Origin: an uncultured Acetobacter sp.
GTDB taxonomy: Bacteria; Pseudomonadota; Alphaproteobacteria; Acetobacterales; Acetobacteraceae
Direction of reading: 5' to 3'
Length of the DNA: 6,884 nt
Assembly (NCBI RefSeq): GCF_937875265.1
Contig: NZ_CALLXM010000201.1
Coordinates: 1 to 6,884, forward strand
A program made the position numbers and the translations under genes. Below the pieces are notes generated by a model. It was given only the letters and a program-made list of their open reading frames with translations. It made no database searches and was not told where the DNA came from. This document shows positions 6,793 through 6,884 of the stretch, piece after piece; position 1 is the stretch's first letter; the number at the start of each line of letters is the position of its first letter.

Positions 6793-6884
6793 TTACCAGG
6801 AGCTTTGTGACCCACCGCCGCCGGAATCCCCGCCGCCGCCACTAAAGCCGCCGGACGAACCACCGCCGCCGCCGCCCCGCGCGA
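6793..6884 (-). CDS. C-terminal tail of a Gly/Ser-rich protein, possibly TPM/YgcG-type (5' part outside window)
   Basis: Only the last 29 codons and the TAA (6795-6793) are present. The tail is almost all Gly and Ser with isolated Phe and Asp (GGFSGGGGDSGGGG) and ends in SQSSW. A Gly/Ser tail with a terminal Trp is typical of TPM-domain (DUF477, YgcG-like) membrane proteins; DUF2207 membrane proteins can end similarly. The catalytic or membrane parts that would decide are beyond the right edge. The repeated GGC/GGT codons make this stretch very GC-rich. That it is coding is supported by the glycine-rich reading, its ending in a stop before the ABM gene, and the hairpin that follows. The family assignment is tentative. 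Confidence 0.6.
   Translation of the reverse strand, partial: ARGGGGGGSSGGFSGGGGDSGGGGSQSSW

Noticed and set aside
6454..6810. Plus-strand 118-residue open frame opposite the ABM gene
   Set aside because: The minus-strand frame has the ABM family motifs, a good ribosome binding site and a terminator. The plus-strand frame has none of these.

Overview
The window looks like chromosomal DNA of an alphaproteobacterium, most likely an acetic acid bacterium (Acetobacteraceae, Acetobacter-like). This is an inference from the moderately GC-rich coding sequence of the flanks, the lactate permease, and the style of the large TonB-dependent receptor with a long Ala/Ser/Thr/Lys-rich N-terminal extension. 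No RNA gene, transposase, CRISPR array or integrase was recognised.

Layout from left to right. (1) Positions 1-803, minus strand: a secreted SLT-type lytic transglycosylase, cut by the left edge, with a GTG start and a good ribosome binding site. (2) Positions 804-1092: a divergent intergenic region with two small inverted repeats. (3) Positions 1093-2691, plus strand: an L-lactate permease of the LctP/LldP family, all of it present; an in-frame GTG 27 codons upstream is the less likely start. (4) Positions 2765-2797: a perfect bidirectional terminator between convergent genes. (5) Positions 2835-6140, minus strand: a TonB-dependent outer-membrane receptor of about 1100 residues, clearly more AT-rich than its neighbours, preceded by an AT-rich leader with inverted repeats. 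(6) Positions 6367-6405: a second strong bidirectional terminator. (7) Positions 6427-6729, minus strand: a small antibiotic-biosynthesis-monooxygenase (ABM) domain protein. (8) Positions 6793-6884, minus strand: the Gly/Ser-rich C-terminal tail of a protein running off the right edge, possibly a TPM/YgcG-type membrane protein.

The genes do not form one pathway. The permease would import lactate across the inner membrane and the receptor would import an unknown ligand across the outer membrane. The transglycosylase acts on peptidoglycan and the ABM protein is probably cytoplasmic. The receptor gene stands alone, without TonB/ExbBD, a FecIR-type regulator or a periplasmic binding protein, and is bracketed by two symmetrical terminators. 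That arrangement and its lower GC content make it look like an insulated, possibly acquired, single-gene module. I see no convincing new multi-gene system. The points most worth a second look are the receptor's composition, its three close cysteine pairs, its N-terminal extension and its palindrome-bearing leader.
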